Assembly: GCA_021399435.1 (NCBI GenBank)
Contig: JAJTUP010000017.1
Coordinates: 124,001 to 188,000 of the forward strand
Direction of reading: 5' to 3'
Length of the DNA stretch: 64,000 bases
From: Diaporthe sp. PMI_573
Taxonomy: Eukaryota > Ascomycota > Sordariomycetes > Diaporthales > Diaporthaceae
Shown: positions 43,896-55,549 of the stretch, piece by piece
Numbering within the stretch: position 1 is the first letter of the stretch
Layout: every line of letters starts with the position of its first letter
The notes under the pieces: generated by a model
What the model was told of the DNA's origin: nothing
Databases searched by the model: none
What the model saw: the letters and a program-made list of their open reading frames with translations, nothing else
Translations under genes and position numbers: made by a program

Positions 43896-46089
43896 GGTGA
43901 GTTGAAGCACACTGCGCAGCGTAAGAAAAGAAAAGGCAAGAGCGTTGAACGTGAGGCTTGAGCTTTGGCTCTAAATGTCAAATTAGAAGAAAAAAGCGAG
44001 ACGAAAAAGCCAGGGGTGAGGGATCAAGTGGGAGAGGGGCCGCCTGCTCTTCAACTGGTCTTAAGTGCGTCCACTGGTCCGCAGGCTGACTGCATATGCA
44101 CTAGCACGGCTTTTCCGACTTCGCCACAGCCCCCAATGCATGAGAGATGCTGATATAGTGGGTAGCACAACACTATGTAATACCTGTGATACCGTCCGCG
44201 CTGCCGCTTTCGTGATTGGCTATGTCAGCCGCGCTGCACTGATAGCCTCGTAGGCCTCGGGTGGTACCTGCTCGGCAACCCGAGCGGTACCTTTCTCAAC
44301 GGCCGGACAGTAATCAGGTAACTAGCCGTGCGTAATATAGCCCCTAGTAGCTGAGGGGGCTGCGCTGCAGCAGTGACCTGGGTGCCTTTATGTATGCTGG
44401 GACTTCGGCCAACTACAGCCAGTAGTCACTACCTGCCTAAATCTCTCATGCCTAATTTGGTTCGCGCTGTTACACAACGGCATTGTACTTGAGGTTGGTG
44501 TGATTCCCAGGGTGGTTGGAAAGGAGAACAATATGTGCGGTTGTCTCTCGCGATGAGGCAGCCACGACATCTGGAAGCGATGCGATGCGATGCAATACTG
44601 GTAATGCGGTGTCTGCACGGCTGCGAGGTGACTGGTATTGGGAAAGATACTGGTCAATGATGTCCGGGACAACTGACCAGTATCTACAGTATATCTGACT
44701 AGTCCCGACGGAAGAGCGATGACTGGTCGCGGGGGGCTCGGCCGCCAGTGGTACCCAACCAGCGCGTCCTGACCAGTCATTTACTCTCTACGGGACCCTC
44801 GGGCAGCGTGTGAGTGGTACCAACCCCATGACCACCCGGGCAGTCTTTCGGCGCAATCCGGCAGACTGCTCAGGGCGGCGGCCTTGACGTGGGCTTTAGG
44901 TATGTGCTGGTCACGTGGTTGGCCTACTGACTGGTCTACAGTGGAAAACCGGTTTCATTCTTTTCCCATCACACGTTTGAGTCCATGGCTTTCATGATTA
45001 AAGGTGAGATAATTGACATCAGGGCCGTGGGCTGAATGCACGCCAGGTCCAATCACTCGACTTGGACCCACGTATTTGCTTATCTTATCAGCCCAATGGC
45101 CTCCAAAACCTCAGCAACACCATTTCGCAGCTTTGCTGCGACAAATATGAGCATACTGGGTCTCAATGGAATAGCTTACATAAATCTTGGTCTTTTCCTA
45201 ATGTGTGTTTTACTTGTGGCCGAATCCCATTTACACCAGCTTCGAGCGATGGGTCCAGCGAGTGTTTTTACCTGGAAGATCCGAATCATGGCAGATATCA
45301 CATACATAATTACCGTAACACCGCCACAACTTCAAAAGCTACGTGACGTCATGTAAAACAAATGCCGTGGCTTGACTCCCTTCTCCCTGTGGCTTTACAC
45401 AACTTGAGTCAGTATACTTCTTAAACGCCCAGTTATCTTGACGGATATTCGTATGCCGGGTGGCATGCGAATGTTCGTTAATACAAGTGGGCGTTTCTGC
45501 TCTAATCACGCCTATGGTGTTATAAGGGAACTCTCTTTCATTATATGGATTCCGTGGCTGCGTAGCAGACACCCGAGTGAAGCTCGTGAACGGTTAAGGC
45601 TGGTTCTGCAAGACATTGGGAGTGGGCGTTCGTTGGCTCCAATATAGCATTTTATAAAGGCCTTTTGAAACTGCGCGCCTTGCCGGCGTTTGGGGGTGTC
45701 GGCGCTTGCCCTACTGTGAAGGGCATCTTAGGTCCAGCCGTATGAACAGGACAAACGCCTATACACCAATACAACCTGAGCAGTGCGCATTGGGCAGGGC
45801 TACTGAATGATATAAGCACTAAGTGTTGCATTATATCCATGCTAGTCCGCTTTATTTTGAGGATACATGAAGCGCGATATGTCGAATATGTAAAAACCAA
45901 TTTGACGACGAAGAATGAGAAAAAAAGAAAAATCAGAGAAAGGACCAATGCATTGACTCGCCGGGAGTTGCCCAAAATAAATTACTTCAACGAACAAGAA
46001 ATCCTACGAGCTTGTAGACTTCTTGCATGTGGAAAACAAAGTGTGCACGATGAAGTGCGAATCCGACGCGATGACTACCACCCATTTCC
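43896..46089. other. Gene-poor region with repeat relic
   Basis: No supportable gene. The second copy of the dispersed repeat lies at about 45295-45575. The 130-codon minus-strand frame at 44388-44780 is domain-free. Confidence 0.5.
45295..45575. repeat. Dispersed repeat relic, copy 2
   Basis: It shares ordered blocks with 33541-33830: GTAACACCGCCACA at 45314, TCCCTGTGGCTT near 45383, and a right-end block with GCGTAGC and ACACCCGAG near 45559-45577. It is diverged, mainly by transitions. No coding capacity remains. Confidence 0.4.
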
Positions 46090-46540
46090 TTACTTCTTCT
46101 TGCCCTTCGTCTTGCTCCGTGACTGACTCAGCATCACCAACAAATGGAAGCCTTCGCCGTGCCTTCCTAGGGGTACAAACTGGACGCTTGCTACATCAAA
46201 GCGGTACTCCTTCGTCTCAATGTACTCTTTGGCCAGCGTTCTCGCGCATCTTCCCAGTTTGTTATCGTCACGTACCCTACGGAACCCGCGCTCCTCACCA
46301 TCGTCATTGGTGTCCCGATTGAGAACCAGGGGTTCTGAGAGCCGTTTGTTGAGGTTGTGGTACACCTCGTGTCTAACGTCTCGCGTACTTGGGTTTTCGA
46401 CGGTTTGGAAGAGAACTCCCCGTAGCGATCTGATGGGTTGTTGAGCTGTGTATTTCCAGAAGGACAGAAGAATGTCACTGGCAAAAGGTCTTCGGCGCGC
46501 TTCACGACTGTCGCGCTCGGTGTTGATCTGGTTGACAATC
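46090..46540 (-). CDS. Orphan coding exon of unknown fungal protein (gene fragment?)
   Basis: An open minus-strand frame of about 150 codons runs from a plausible acceptor (ACTACCCAG just above 46540) to a stop at 46090. It reads like real coding sequence: RIVNQINTERDSREARRRPF, then FQTVENPSTRDVRHEVYHNL, then RTLAKEYIETKEYRFDVASV and a KTKGKKK end. No start codon or upstream exon could be assigned; the upstream DNA has an 11-base G run and TA-rich sequence. This is either the 3' exon of a gene I cannot complete or a relic. The family is not recognised. Confidence 0.35.
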
Positions 46541-49500
46541 CTGGGTAGTTTATATTAGTGGTAATTTTTGTACTTTGGTTATTAGCCGTGATGTATTTGT
46601 CAGGGACTTCAGCCGGCTTTGTGTGAGTGGGTTTTGAGGCAGAAGGGGGGGGGGGCAGGGAGGGCTTTAGTTACAAAAGGCCATCACTCAAAGAGGCGGC
46701 TAGCAAGGCGATGGTGCTTTGGAAATGGTCTCGGACCGGATAAAACGATTGTGGAGTTCTATAAAGAGGGTGACGGCCGCGTACCGCGTTGCCAACTTCG
46801 TAGCCGAGTTGATCCATTCGCTCGATTTTTCGCCTGTTGTCATGGCCTCGATCCCTGGGTTGGTTCCTGGGTTTTGGATCTAGACCGAAACACATGCTGA
46901 TGGAGAGATCAATTATATCTGGTTTTCACCACGTCAGTCCAAAGTGCTCTCAACCTACGCAAGCATTGCCATACCTGCTGAAAGCCACCTCGCGCAATTC
47001 TTCTCCGAGTAAGGATTTTGTTGGCAGTTAAGAATAGATCCAGTGCCAGTGGTCTCTTGGCTCAAGACAGGCAATAGTTTGCGTTGATTACAGGAGGTCT
47101 TTAGAAACCTTGCAAAACTCGCGCTGATTTTATGCTAGAAGTTTGTTTGATGATTTGTCCCAATGAGTTAACCACTGGCACTGGTGACAAGTGATTGTTG
47201 TCAGTTATGGAACCGAGAGGAGAGGTTGCTGGGCCTAGCTCTCAAGTCACTCTGTCATTCACAATTCTCCTATCCTTTTGGTTCAGACCCGTAATCTCGA
47301 ACCGGATTTTCTGTAGAGATCCATCAACACGGTTCGCTGGATTCCAACAACCTTCAAGACTGAAGGCTGCAAACCGTCACCGGGCATACTTGGGCACTTG
47401 TCTGCTAAGGGCTGGAGTGCATTAGCATTCTCTCAGTTACTGAATACCTTCTAATTGCATTGAAAGCCAAGAGGTACACAGACCGGCATGCATTTTGGTC
47501 TAGATATCTTTGAACTGTTACACCTGTGGTCATGTTGTGCACGACAAAATGTGGTTTTGTAAAACGCGACACGGCCCTTCGGTTGTGCGGTAAATGGAGG
47601 GGACTATAGGAATCCCCAATGAGGAGTACAAACGATGGTTCCGCAGAGCTTCACATACATCTACCAGCTAGATTCTACAGGTCAGTAAGGTCCCCTTAAG
47701 TGTGTGTAATACATTTCACGATTCTTATGGTCTCGGGCTGAGGTGTTAAATAGGATCACCATCAATACCAGCGGCTTCAAGGTCCGCTTGTTTTGACAGC
47801 AGATATCAAGAGAAGATTTAGACATTGTCTCACGACTGTTACAAGAACGATCACAGGCCTTACACGTGTGTCTGTTACACAGCTATAGCATCAGTGGACG
47901 ACCAAGGCAGTGAAAGTTTCTCAACCTCGTAGGGGACAAGGCTCCTATATATTGACCTTTCCGACAACCTCATATAAGACAGCCTTCTATAATGCAATGT
48001 CCGATTGAAGAAGCTCGTATGGAGCAGTTTTCTTAGGGAATCGTCCTATAGAAAAGCCTGCTATGGCAGACATTGCCAGCAAATATATACAAAGAAGGTA
48101 AGGATGGTATTTGAGGTTCTACAGTGGTATTCCCGTGTTTCTTGGATAGGCTTTGTTACTCTAATACTGTAGAATTTGATGACCTGACATTGCCATTGAG
48201 CAGTGACCAAGGTTACCAGACAACGAAGTTGGTATCTGACTAATCACCAGCGAATGATATAGGTGTCACTTGGTTTCACACATGTAGGTTAACCATTCTA
48301 ATTGTAAAGCTAAGCGAAATGTGAGGTTTACCTCGCCATTCTAGAATTAGCACCTGGTTTGCGAAGGAGGCAGCAATTTTGGGCTTTTATATCCTTGAGG
48401 TATCCTCAGCTATGCTTCACCAAGTTGCAACTCATACAGACATAAAGGCAGTCCTCTCTACATAACATCCATGGATGTTATGCTTTGAAATGGTACGTAC
48501 GTTCACCTGAGTTTAGCATCACCAATCATTCTGTCAGCAGTTATGTGATGATCCCTCACCAACCACCTCAAGTCAGCTATATCTCACCCCAACAGACTTT
48601 CGGCCCCAAGTTAAAAAGATGGCTGTGTATCATCGCCCGCGTCCGAGTTAGTCGACAGGTTGAGATTCACGTAGAGGCAATGGCAATAATTACCGGCAGT
48701 GAGTGAATTGCCAACGCCACAACTCTCCACAGCCCTGCTGGCGATACAACAGTCCCAAGTTCCGCTGTCTCGCTCAAATTACCCTGGATTCAACTCAAAA
48801 AATTGACTGACAAACACATCCTCCCGGCAGGGCAAAGGCAGCCAGAGATGAGTACATCTCCCACGCCTCATTCAGTTACGGAGTAACAGCTGGAGCAGTC
48901 GATGTCGACGAGTTTGGGGATGAAGATGCCACAAAAGGGCGACCATCAATGAAAATACTCGATAAACAAAAAATTGACGAGAAAGTTCCATCCATATCGA
49001 AGCGCCAGACCACAAAGAAAAGCGTGTGCTTAGTGCAGCGATGTAATGTCGCAGGAAAGATGTATAACTACGGGAACGAACACAAACTCTGCTTCATCTA
49101 ATTGTTGCTTCAATGTACGTTCAAATGTCTCCTCGGGGGTAGTATAGGTTCGTAATATCGGTCTCTAATTCTGCAGTCAGAACAGTCGGTGAAATTCTTT
49201 TTCCTATGGGTGCCACAAGGAGGACCTGATCTTGACTTGTACCCGGCCTTGGCAACCCTTCTCTAGCTAGACTCTGGTGGAGACTCTGGGGTAACTCCAC
49301 AGAAAAGCGCCTTCCGGCTGTCGCTACTTCGGCTATCGCACAGAGTTACAAGGGTTCCTAATGGCCGCTCCGCCTGAATCGTAGCACTGTAGAAAATATC
49401 GGAAGCCGATTCGCACACTCCATCATGAGGATACTCCACCTCAAGTGGAGATGCAACTGTGAACAGGCCCGATAGTTAGAGGGGGAAGATCTCAAGGCTT

Positions 49501-49587
49501 CAAGAATAAATACCGGCTGGTGACCCTTCCTCTTGGTCTGTAGAATTGTGCATCCGTAGAATTGCACTGGCACAAGAGAATTCAACG
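46541..49587. other. Gene-free stretch of 3 kb
   Basis: Almost no open frame above 60 codons between 47430 and 49350, in DNA of ordinary base composition. No repeat family or RNA gene was recognised. The right end is the upstream region of the sulfatase gene. Confidence 0.55.
46645..46655. repeat. Homopolymer G run
   Basis: Eleven consecutive G. It is a possible assembly or sequencing weak point just upstream of the orphan exon. Confidence 0.8.
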
Positions 49588-51489
49588 ATGGCCGCTACCC
49601 TTAGCCTCCAGGGCCTTGTGCTCACCACGCTGGGTGGACTTGCTTCAGTGTTAGCACAGACCATCCCTGCTGGTACACTCCCTTATACCGTCGATGAACC
49701 ATACCAGGAGCAGGCCAAGAGCAATGGGCTAGCCACCGAGAAGCCTAATATTATCATTTTCATGCCCGACCAGTTGCGGCTCGACTCTGTGGGAGTCTTC
49801 GGAAGTGATGTGAGTATACGGCTTTTCTATATATCCGGCGAATGATAATAGTTACCGAGTGCTGATACTGATGGTCCATTGAAAAGATTGTGAAAACGCC
49901 CAACATCGACGCGTTCGCCCAAGAGGGTGTCCGCTTCACCAATGCCTTCTCACAGGCCTCGGTGTGCTCCCAGTCTCGGTGCTCCATGTTCACCGGGCAG
50001 TACCCCCATGTGAGCGGACACCGCACGCTGAACAACCTGCTCAAGCCCAACGAGCCCAACGTGTTCCGGTCCCTAAAGGAAGGCGGCTACCACGTCGCGT
50101 ACCTGGCGCCGCGAGGCGACCTATTCGCTGACAATGCCACCGAGCTCAGCGTCAGCGAGTATGGTTACCTCGAGGTCGACGAGCTGGCGTCGCGGTTCGC
50201 TCCTGAGGCGCGAAGTCTGGACGAGTACGCCGACGACAACCTGGACGTCTCCGACCCTCTGTTCCAGCTTCTCATCAAGAGGGGATCATTCAACACCACC
50301 GACAAGAACAACATTTGGAACCGCCTCTATTACCAGGGCTTGCGAAACGAGACAGAGGCGTACAACTCGTACGATGCGGCTTTGCTCCGCGGAGCACTGA
50401 AGTGGCTCGAGAACCCGCCAAAGGATCAGCCTTGGGTGCTGTTCCTGCCCTTGCTCTTCCCTCACTGCCCTTTTACCGTGGAGGAGCCGTGGTTCTCGAT
50501 GTACAACAGATCTGAAATGCCTCTCCCCATCGAGAGAGACGAGCTGGTGAGTGCCTCTCTTCTTATGCATGAGACTTATTACGCCGTAATACTGCTTCGA
50601 CGCTGACTTGACATTTCCATGCCAGACGGGCCACATGCCGCAGTATGTAGATGCCATCATCGGCGCGGCCGGCCTGGACCGAGCCACAGACGACGAGTGG
50701 CGCGAGGTGAAGGCAACCTACTACGGCATGATATCCAAGATGGACTCGGACTTCGGCAAAGTGATCAACAAGACCAAGGAGCTCGGCCTGTGGGACGAGA
50801 CCGTCACGCTCTTCTTCACCGACCACGGCGAGTGGCTTGGCGACTACGGCCTGATCGAGAAGTGGCCATCGGCGCTGTCCAACTCGCTCACCCACGACCC
50901 CCTGATCATAGGCGGCGCAGGCCTACCCCAGGGCAAAGTCTTCGACGGCATGGTCGAGATGGTGGACCTCGTGCCCACGCTCCTGCAGCTCACCACGACC
51001 AACGAGACGTACATGCACTACGGCTCCTCCCTCGTGGATGTGATGCACGCGCTCGGCAAGGAAGGCGGCAACACCTCGGCCGCGTGGAACAGGACCTACT
51101 CCTTCACCGAGGGCGGCTTCCTGACGCGTGAGGAGCCGCTCGTCGAGTACGCGAGCTTTCCCTACGACATCAAGTCGCAGCTGCAGCACAACCAGACTAC
51201 GCTCGTGGGGATGGCCACGTCGATGCGCAGCAGGGAGTGGACGTACATCTACCGCATCTACGAGGCCGACGAGCTGTACTCGCGGGCGGACGACCCGGGC
51301 GAGCGGGACAACCTGGCGGAGCTGCCTGAGTATCAGGACGTCAAGGCCGAGCTCAAGGGGGAGATGATGAAGTGGATCATCTCGACGAGCGATGTCATCC
51401 CGTGGTATATGGATAACCGTACACCTGAGGTTGCGCTGCCCAGTCCCAATGAGCAGTATGCTATGAGATTGGATGAGACGGGTCAATAG
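49588..51489 (+). CDS. Secreted type I sulfatase (arylsulfatase-like)
   Basis: Three exons (49588-49809, 49887-50546, 50626-51489) encode 581 residues. A signal peptide (MAATLSLQGLVLTTLGGLASVLA) is followed by the sulfatase fold: NIIIFMPDQLRLDSVG (metal-binding Asp), then SVCSQSRCSMFTGQYPHVSGHR with the Cys converted to formylglycine, and later FFTDHGEWLGDYGL with the second metal site. The formylglycine motif is C-S-Q-S-R rather than the commoner C-x-P-x-R. Several Asn-x-Ser/Thr sites fit secretion. Such enzymes remove sulfate from esters outside the cell or in the secretory path. The introns have GTGAGT donors. Confidence 0.92.
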
Positions 51490-51702
51490 GTGTTTGGTAG
51501 TGTGTAGCAACATGGTGTAGGAAACATCGTGGATGCGGCCTCTCTAGCTTCCACTTTCTAGGTTGTTCGGCCCACTCCGCACAATGTACAAATCTATCAT
51601 GTCCTCGTAATGGAATCTGACTCAACGGGCTACTTGACGTATCTGCTCGGATAGTGCTGGGCGAGTACACGGCTTGTGACAGTATTAGAATTGTATTTAT
51701 TG

Positions 51703-53028
51703 CTATGATAATGCATCTCGTAGTTTCTCTCTGATTGTATCATCTATCTCTTCAGCGACATTGCGGACTTCATCTCGCACAAATTCTTCGAGCTGGGTCT
51801 GAGCGACACCCATCTCATCCTCTATTCGAATCAAAGTGGTGACGTCAAAATCATACCTCACCTCCGTGAGCTGGTCATCAACATTTTTTGTCAGCTCACT
51901 CAAGCGCGTGTCCAGTTGTTCTTCGAGGCCTGTCACGCGCTCTTCTATGCATCCAACTCGTTGATCGAGCCCGTCTTCGCCCTGGTCACTCCGCTCACTT
52001 GAGCATGGCTGCGGTTGTCTATCCGAAGAACTCCCCATCGAAGACATGCGTTGCTCGACTCGATCTAAACGAGACCCCAACGTGCCAAGCTGTTTTTCTA
52101 TGTGATCCAGCCGACGTCCAATTTCGCTGAAACCCTGCCTACAAATTTCCTCGATCTTCAGGCCAGCCTGACTCGTACCCTCGGAGCCAGAATCGAGACG
52201 ACGGCGCTTGTTGCTAGGCGGATAGGATGGTGGGGAGTGGCCGAGGTCATCATAGGATGGTGGAAATTCAGTAGCCACTTGGGTTGGCGCAGCTTCCTTT
52301 CCCCGCGGGTACTCATGGGGAGCCGCTGATGGAGCAGCTTTCTCAGCGCTCCCAGATGGCTCCCCATCAGCCCGCACCTCGACCGTCTCGCACTGCCTGC
52401 TTTCAATGACCTGGCCTCCCTTGCCGCCATACAATTTGGCTAGGTTCGCGACACCGGCCATTGTTTTCAGAGCCCCGCTGGTAGAAGCCTTCTCACAAAG
52501 CACATCCAACCGCTGTTTGGCAAGAACGTTTGACTGCAGATCCACGCGTATGCGGGTCACCCGAGAGAGCGCCTGGAGAGCCTCCAACGTCGTCCGTGCC
52601 GTCTCGCCCTTGGGGACGTAGTCATCTTTCGGGACGACGAGCGCGGGAGGCTCGACTAGTACGAACTGCAGCGAGTGTGTGCTTGTGCCGAGGGTCTTGG
52701 ACGCAGAGGCGGACTGGTCATCTTCCTCGACAAAGTCTAGAGATCGGATGCGTTCGGGAGCAATGAACAGGAAGATATTGGATCTACTGCGTTTGCCCTT
52801 GAGAGAGAGGTTGGCAGTGATTTTGAAGAAGGCTGTGTGGAATTCTGCGTCGAAGTGGACGTCGAGCGTGACGTGATCGTGGGTCAGGGGTGAATGGCTC
52901 AACAAGTGTTCTTGGTCATCACTATCGATCCAGGACACTACTATGGGTGCTTTTGATATGTCGATATCATCATCGTGTGCCGAGTCGATGGAGGCTGTGG
53001 TTGCATCGTCATCGAACGGCGTCGTCAT
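51703..53028 (-). CDS. Conserved fungal protein with C-terminal coiled coil
   Basis: A single exon encodes 441 residues. The N-terminal 200 residues look beta-rich (HVTLDVHFDAEFHTAFFKI, IFLFIAPERIRSLDF, SLQFVLVEPPALVV), followed by a conserved helix (TLEALQALSRVTRIRVDLQS). A Pro/Ser-rich linker contains a basic KRRRLD patch that may be a nuclear signal. The last 150 residues have heptad leucines (IGRRLDHIEKQLGTLGSRLD, VGCIEERVTGLEEQL) predicting a coiled coil. I recognise it only as an uncharacterised ascomycete type. Confidence 0.7.
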   Translation of the reverse strand: MTTPFDDDATTASIDSAHDDDIDISKAPIVVSWIDSDDQEHLLSHSPLTHDHVTLDVHFDAEFHTAFFKITANLSLKGKRSRSNIFLFIAPERIRSLDFVEEDDQSASASKTLGTSTHSLQFVLVEPPALVVPKDDYVPKGETARTTLEALQALSRVTRIRVDLQSNVLAKQRLDVLCEKASTSGALKTMAGVANLAKLYGGKGGQVIESRQCETVEVRADGEPSGSAEKAAPSAAPHEYPRGKEAAPTQVATEFPPSYDDLGHSPPSYPPSNKRRRLDSGSEGTSQAGLKIEEICRQGFSEIGRRLDHIEKQLGTLGSRLDRVEQRMSSMGSSSDRQPQPCSSERSDQGEDGLDQRVGCIEERVTGLEEQLDTRLSELTKNVDDQLTEVRYDFDVTTLIRIEDEMGVAQTQLEEFVRDEVRNVAEEIDDTIREKLRDALS

Positions 53029-53477
53029 TGGACCTGCGAAGAGTCAGTATTCCATGTCCAGAGGACGTTCAGAAGAGTAGAAAAGTCGTCGTATCCCCTA
53101 TCCATAAGAAATGAACAGGATCCCGCCCACCCAGGCTTGAGAAAGAGCAGCCTTGACTCTGGACCGCCGCGGCGATACGGTAACGAATGGAAAGTCGACG
53201 ATTACGAGCTGGAGTCCTCGCCGCCACAGCGCAACGAGACATGCGAGCACAGGTATTTCCATGAGAAGAAACCATCGTCTGGGACCGCAGAGCAGGAATC
53301 ATGCGGCCGACAGATGGTGTCTTCTCCCGAGACCCCGGTTCTTCCAGTGCCCGTGGACAGTGGGTAGAAGTCGGCGTTTGTCGGTCTCGGCGGCTCATAA
53401 CGCGTGCATCGCTCGTCGGGTTAGGCGGGCGGCGCGGTGATCCTCGAGAAGTGGACACCTTTGAACTGACCGTGTGT

Positions 53478-53518
<41 letters not shown>

Positions 53519-54340
53519 ATGTGATGGTCGCGTCGCGTATTGTGCTTTGATGATGACGGCGTTTGATGTGAAGGTCGACGGACGTTCGCAGAACCGACGC
53601 ACGAGGTCAAAAAGAGTGGGCGGGCTACCCCTTATTGGCTGGTTCCGAAAGGTGGGGCTGGCAGAGGCAGCAACAAATTCAGGAGGCTGGAGACTTGGGG
53701 GAGCTGGAGTGCTAGGAGACAGATGGTACGTGCACCGTGTACTGCTTCCTGATTGGTCAGGTGCTCAAAGGGGCACCCCTGGTCGGCATCGAGACAATTC
53801 CCAAGGAATAATTACAGGCCCTTTCGTCAGCCTTCTACCTCAGCCTGTCACATTAAAAGCAGGGAACGAGAGAACAATAGATTTGTCAATTTCAGAATTT
53901 CCAGCCTTGATAATCACTGCAAAATGGCCGAGCTACACCAGTTTCGAGGCACAGAGCAAGCACGAACCAGCATCACACGGCAGCTCAAAGCCGGAGGAGT
54001 GGGTCGGACTTCTTACAGTGCAGTTGATGAGACATCTTCTTCGATGCAATTGTTCATTTGAACATGAATTCGAGGCCCTGTTTCAAATTCAATTATTTCT
54101 GGTGAAAAGGACATGTTTCGGCACATTTCTGAGACCTGAATGGCAGTTGGCATTGATGCTTGCCTTTGACATGAGTTTGTTCTTCTCGTGTCATGCTTCC
54201 AATAATGAAGCCTCAAGTCAGTTTACAACCAGACGTCCTCTGCCAAAGCCGACCACTGGTTCCGACATCTCATACGGCACAGCAATATATAAAGCTCTGG
54301 AGAAGACACGATGAGGTCAACTTAGAGCTGGGCATGACAC
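53029..54340. other. Intergenic region with a GT microsatellite
   Basis: A 337-codon plus-strand frame crosses the microsatellite but has repeat-driven composition and no domain. This is likely the divergent promoter region of the flanking genes. Confidence 0.55.
53484..53509. repeat. GT microsatellite
   Basis: About thirteen uninterrupted GT units, followed by a short GC/GT extension. Confidence 0.9.
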
Positions 54341-55549
54341 ATGGCTCTAACAACCCAGACTAGCAGCATTGAATCGTTGTCTCCAACAGCGTGCAACATG
54401 GAGCCTCCTCACTTGCGGCAGATACGAAGTAAGTACAGAAACAATCTCGCCTGATTGCGGCGATTCATAGAACGCTGACTGAGTGTGACAGGATCGGATG
54501 GAGCAATCCCACGGTATCTTTTTCGAGGATTCAATCGGTATTCTGGGGGCAACGCTGCCCTCAACACGGAGTTTCACGTCATGCCACATGCATTCGATGA
54601 CTGGTACGCTCGATTTGTCTGTCCTGATGACATAATCATACGTTACATCGACAGAAGCATGCCGACAAACACGACTTATCATGAGCGCTACCCCAAATGT
54701 ATTATTTGCGGTTATGAAATCTTTTGTCACAAACCCATTCCATTGGCCAGAATGTCCCGCGCCCGTCTCTCTTATGAAGTTTCCAAACATCTTGAGAACG
54801 AATATCGGAGATTCGCATCTCACTTCAGCTCATGGACGGCGGACTGGAAGGTTGCAGAGACATTCGCACGACGTGGGCCTGGTTCATACATCGGTGTGTT
54901 GGACACCGCCCTACGACCGAGTCAAAACGCTATTTTGCACACACCTGTGCTCTACGAAGTTGGCTTGATTGAAAAGCACAACTTTTACCCTTCCGAATAT
55001 CTGGTTTACGGCCCAGTGAGTGGAACAGCGTATACTTTCCTGACTCTAGGTAATCTTTGGCAACCATCCATTACCCACAGATCGGTAAAGTGGCTGATGA
55101 GTACCGCATTGGCACACTGCTTCGGCGACGGAGTTCGAAATGCCATACAATACCTGTTCTGTGCCAACCATCCAGTGTTGCGAAGCTGCCGATTCTTGAG
55201 GTATCCGAAATGTTATCGCTTCGGCCCGACTGTGCCTGATGATTCTTGGGAGCCTCTAGAACATGATTTGACTCTGTTCTTGACAGTCGTAGCTTCACAT
55301 TGGAGCCGTTGGTATATGGATAGTATGAAAGAGCTGCAGCCTGGTAGCAAGCAGTCGACAGCGATTGAGGAGGCCGTCTTGGGGCTTTCGCGGGTCATTT
55401 CGAAGGCAGCCAAGGACTCCAACGTCGTCCTGCCCCTTGTGAACCCAAAAACCTACACCTACAGCCTTCCGAGAGTGAGGCTTATGATCAAATTTCTCCA
55501 GCGCGTTGAACTCGAGATTATAATGGTGCGCAACATGCCGCCACGGTAA
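54341..55549 (+). CDS. ADP-ribosyltransferase-like fold candidate (DUF7587-type fungal protein)
   Basis: Two exons (54341-54428, 54492-55549) encode 381 residues; the 63-nt intron has GTAAGT and GACAG ends. The core has three motifs in the order of R-S-E ADP-ribosyltransferases: RYLFRG (Arg41) on a first strand, ASHFSSWTADW (about 139-148) with the Ser-Ser-x-Thr block, and YPSEYLVYGPV (Glu198) on a later strand. Between them are FARRGPGSYIGVLDT and VLYEVGLI strands. Fungi carry many such proteins, annotated as a domain of unknown function; catalytic ADP-ribosylation has not been shown to my knowledge. The C-terminal 180 residues are helical and unassigned. Whether this is an enzyme or only the fold is uncertain. 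Confidence 0.7.

Noticed and set aside
44388..44780. A 130-codon minus-strand frame
   Set aside because: No domain, and biased by simple-sequence stretches on the opposite strand.
50619..51131. Long Arg/His-rich frames in alternative phases over the sulfatase exon
   Set aside because: These are high-GC shadow frames of the sulfatase coding sequence.
53301..54314. A 337-codon plus-strand open frame
   Set aside because: It runs through the GT microsatellite, has repeat-driven Cys-Val composition and no domain; the neighbouring real genes explain the region.
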